Shown here piece by piece: positions 4,980 through 5,662 of a DNA stretch of 5,662 nt (positions within the stretch are counted from its first letter, which is position 1; each line of letters begins with the position of its first letter). The notes beneath the pieces were generated by a model that saw nothing but the letters and a program-made list of their open reading frames with translations, ran no database searches and had not been told where the DNA came from. Source of the DNA: Desulfobacteraceae bacterium (GTDB lineage Bacteria; Desulfobacterota; Desulfobacteria; Desulfobacterales; UBA11574); the NCBI GenBank assembly GCA_003486165.1, contig DNGT01000479.1, forward strand, positions 1 to 5,662, given 5' to 3'. Position numbers and translations under genes: made by a program.

Positions 4980-5662
4980 ATGAAAGGTCCGTCAAATATC
5001 GAGTCCTGCCTTTTGACGCATGGCTATAACAGACAAAATTTATCCCAGAAAGATTTCAGCACGCTGAAAAACCCTGATCTGTTTATTACACTGTTAGCAG
5101 ATAAAATTAAAAATATTAAGGAGTCAGACAAACTTAATACTTCTGCGTCGCCTTTAAACAAAAATTATTTGCAACGACTGATAGATGTCGTGCAAAGCCA
5201 AATGAATGACTATTTATTTCGTGAGCTTTCGAAATTTGACGAAGACAGTGACTTGCATGTCTTCAATTGCGAAAGTATGAACTTCCATGGAACGGAAAAT
5301 CTCGAGGCGCCATTTGTGTCAAAAATTGAATATGATTCACAAAAAGTAAAAGAGATTCAGTCACCACCTGAAGTTAATGATGTTATTGAGAATGCTTCAA
5401 AGATCTACGAAGTTGATCCTGAATTGATAAGGTCGGTAATCCGGGCTGAGAGTAATTTTGATGCCAACGCTACTTCATCCAAAGGAGCAATGGGATTGAT
5501 GCAGCTTATGCCTGAGACAGCAAAGGATTTGGGCGTCAAAAATTGCTACAATCCCGTTGAAAATGTTATGGCTGGAACCCGTTATTTAAAAAACCTGTTA
5601 AACAGGTACGACGGCAACGTTGAGCTAACGCTTGCTGCTTATAACTGGGGAATGGGAAACGT
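4980..5662 (+). CDS. Soluble lytic transglycosylase (SLT fold), 3' end missing
   Basis: The frame is open from ATG 4980 to the window edge, giving 227 complete residues. From about residue 132 it is an SLT/goose-lysozyme-like domain, which cleaves peptidoglycan between MurNAc and GlcNAc to form 1,6-anhydro ends. Visible motifs are [17 protein letters not shown] with catalytic Glu157, then [16 protein letters not shown] (GLMQLMP at 172-178), [17 protein letters not shown], and AYNWGMGN at 220-227 (family form AYNxGxGxV). Residues 1-131 are charged, without recognised domain; no signal peptide or membrane segment is seen from any of the possible starts, which is odd for a periplasmic enzyme. 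A sigma-54-like promoter directly upstream and the flagellar neighbourhood suggest a role in letting the rod through the wall, perhaps serving the hydrolase-less FlgJ. That role is inferred; a general cell-wall enzyme remains possible. The gene is distinct from FlgJ, so no symbol is given. Confidence 0.88.
   Translation, partial: MKGPSNIESCLLTHGYNRQNLSQKDFSTLKNPDLFITLLADKIKNIKESDKLNTSASPLNKNYLQRLIDVVQSQMNDYLFRELSKFDEDSDLHVFNCESMNFHGTENLEAPFVSKIEYDSQKVKEIQSPPEVNDVIENASKIYEVDPELIRSVIRAESNFDANATSSKGAMGLMQLMPETAKDLGVKNCYNPVENVMAGTRYLKNLLNRYDGNVELTLAAYNWGMGN

Noticed and set aside
1..5662. CRISPR array, tRNA, rRNA, insertion sequence or phage genes
   Set aside because: No regular direct repeat with spacers, no cloverleaf, and no transposase or integrase frame was seen; the coding content is flagellar and regulatory.

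Overview
The window is a late flagellar gene cluster, with every recognised gene on the + strand. In order it holds the 3' end of flgI (P-ring), a short flgJ (rod-binding domain only), flgN (chaperone), flgK and flgL (hook-filament junction), csrA (RNA-binding regulator), fliW (CsrA antagonist and flagellin-binding assembly factor), and the 5' part of a lytic transglycosylase gene (SLT fold) that runs off the right edge. FlgI implies a Gram-negative envelope with a P-ring. Together with csrA and fliW directly after flgL, a stand-alone rod-binding FlgJ, and a sigma-54-type promoter, this points to a Desulfobacterota (deltaproteobacterial) relative. The taxonomic call is inference from gene content and order, not a database match.

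Layout. Positions 1-534: flgI end and flgJ, 14 bases apart, co-transcribed. Positions 535-589: a short spacer with a sigma-28-like -10 box just before flgN; no flgM is present there. Positions 590-3720: flgN-flgK-flgL, packed with gaps of 2 and 15 bases. Positions 3721-3900: a structured leader to csrA with several small inverted repeats and a GGA-containing hairpin over the csrA ribosome binding site. Positions 3901-4146: csrA. Positions 4147-4376: a 230-base spacer holding a GC hairpin, an 8-bp-period tandem repeat with GGA cores, and a longer imperfect inverted repeat; it separates csrA from fliW. Positions 4377-4814: fliW, from a TTG start. Positions 4861-4899: a clear intrinsic terminator. 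Positions 4925-4941: a strong sigma-54-like promoter. Positions 4980 to the end: the transglycosylase gene.

How the genes fit together. FlgI and FlgJ belong to the rod and ring stage. FlgN holds FlgK and FlgL before export, and FlgK and FlgL join the hook to the filament. CsrA and FliW normally couple flagellin supply to translation: FliW, when not bound to flagellin, relieves CsrA repression. The transglycosylase, in its own transcription unit, is a plausible peptidoglycan-cutting partner for the hydrolase-less FlgJ. The coding content is mostly conventional. The points most worth a second look are the repeat element between csrA and fliW, the possible CsrA autoregulatory site, the sigma-54 promoter of a transglycosylase without an evident signal peptide, and the sigma-28-like box before flgN.
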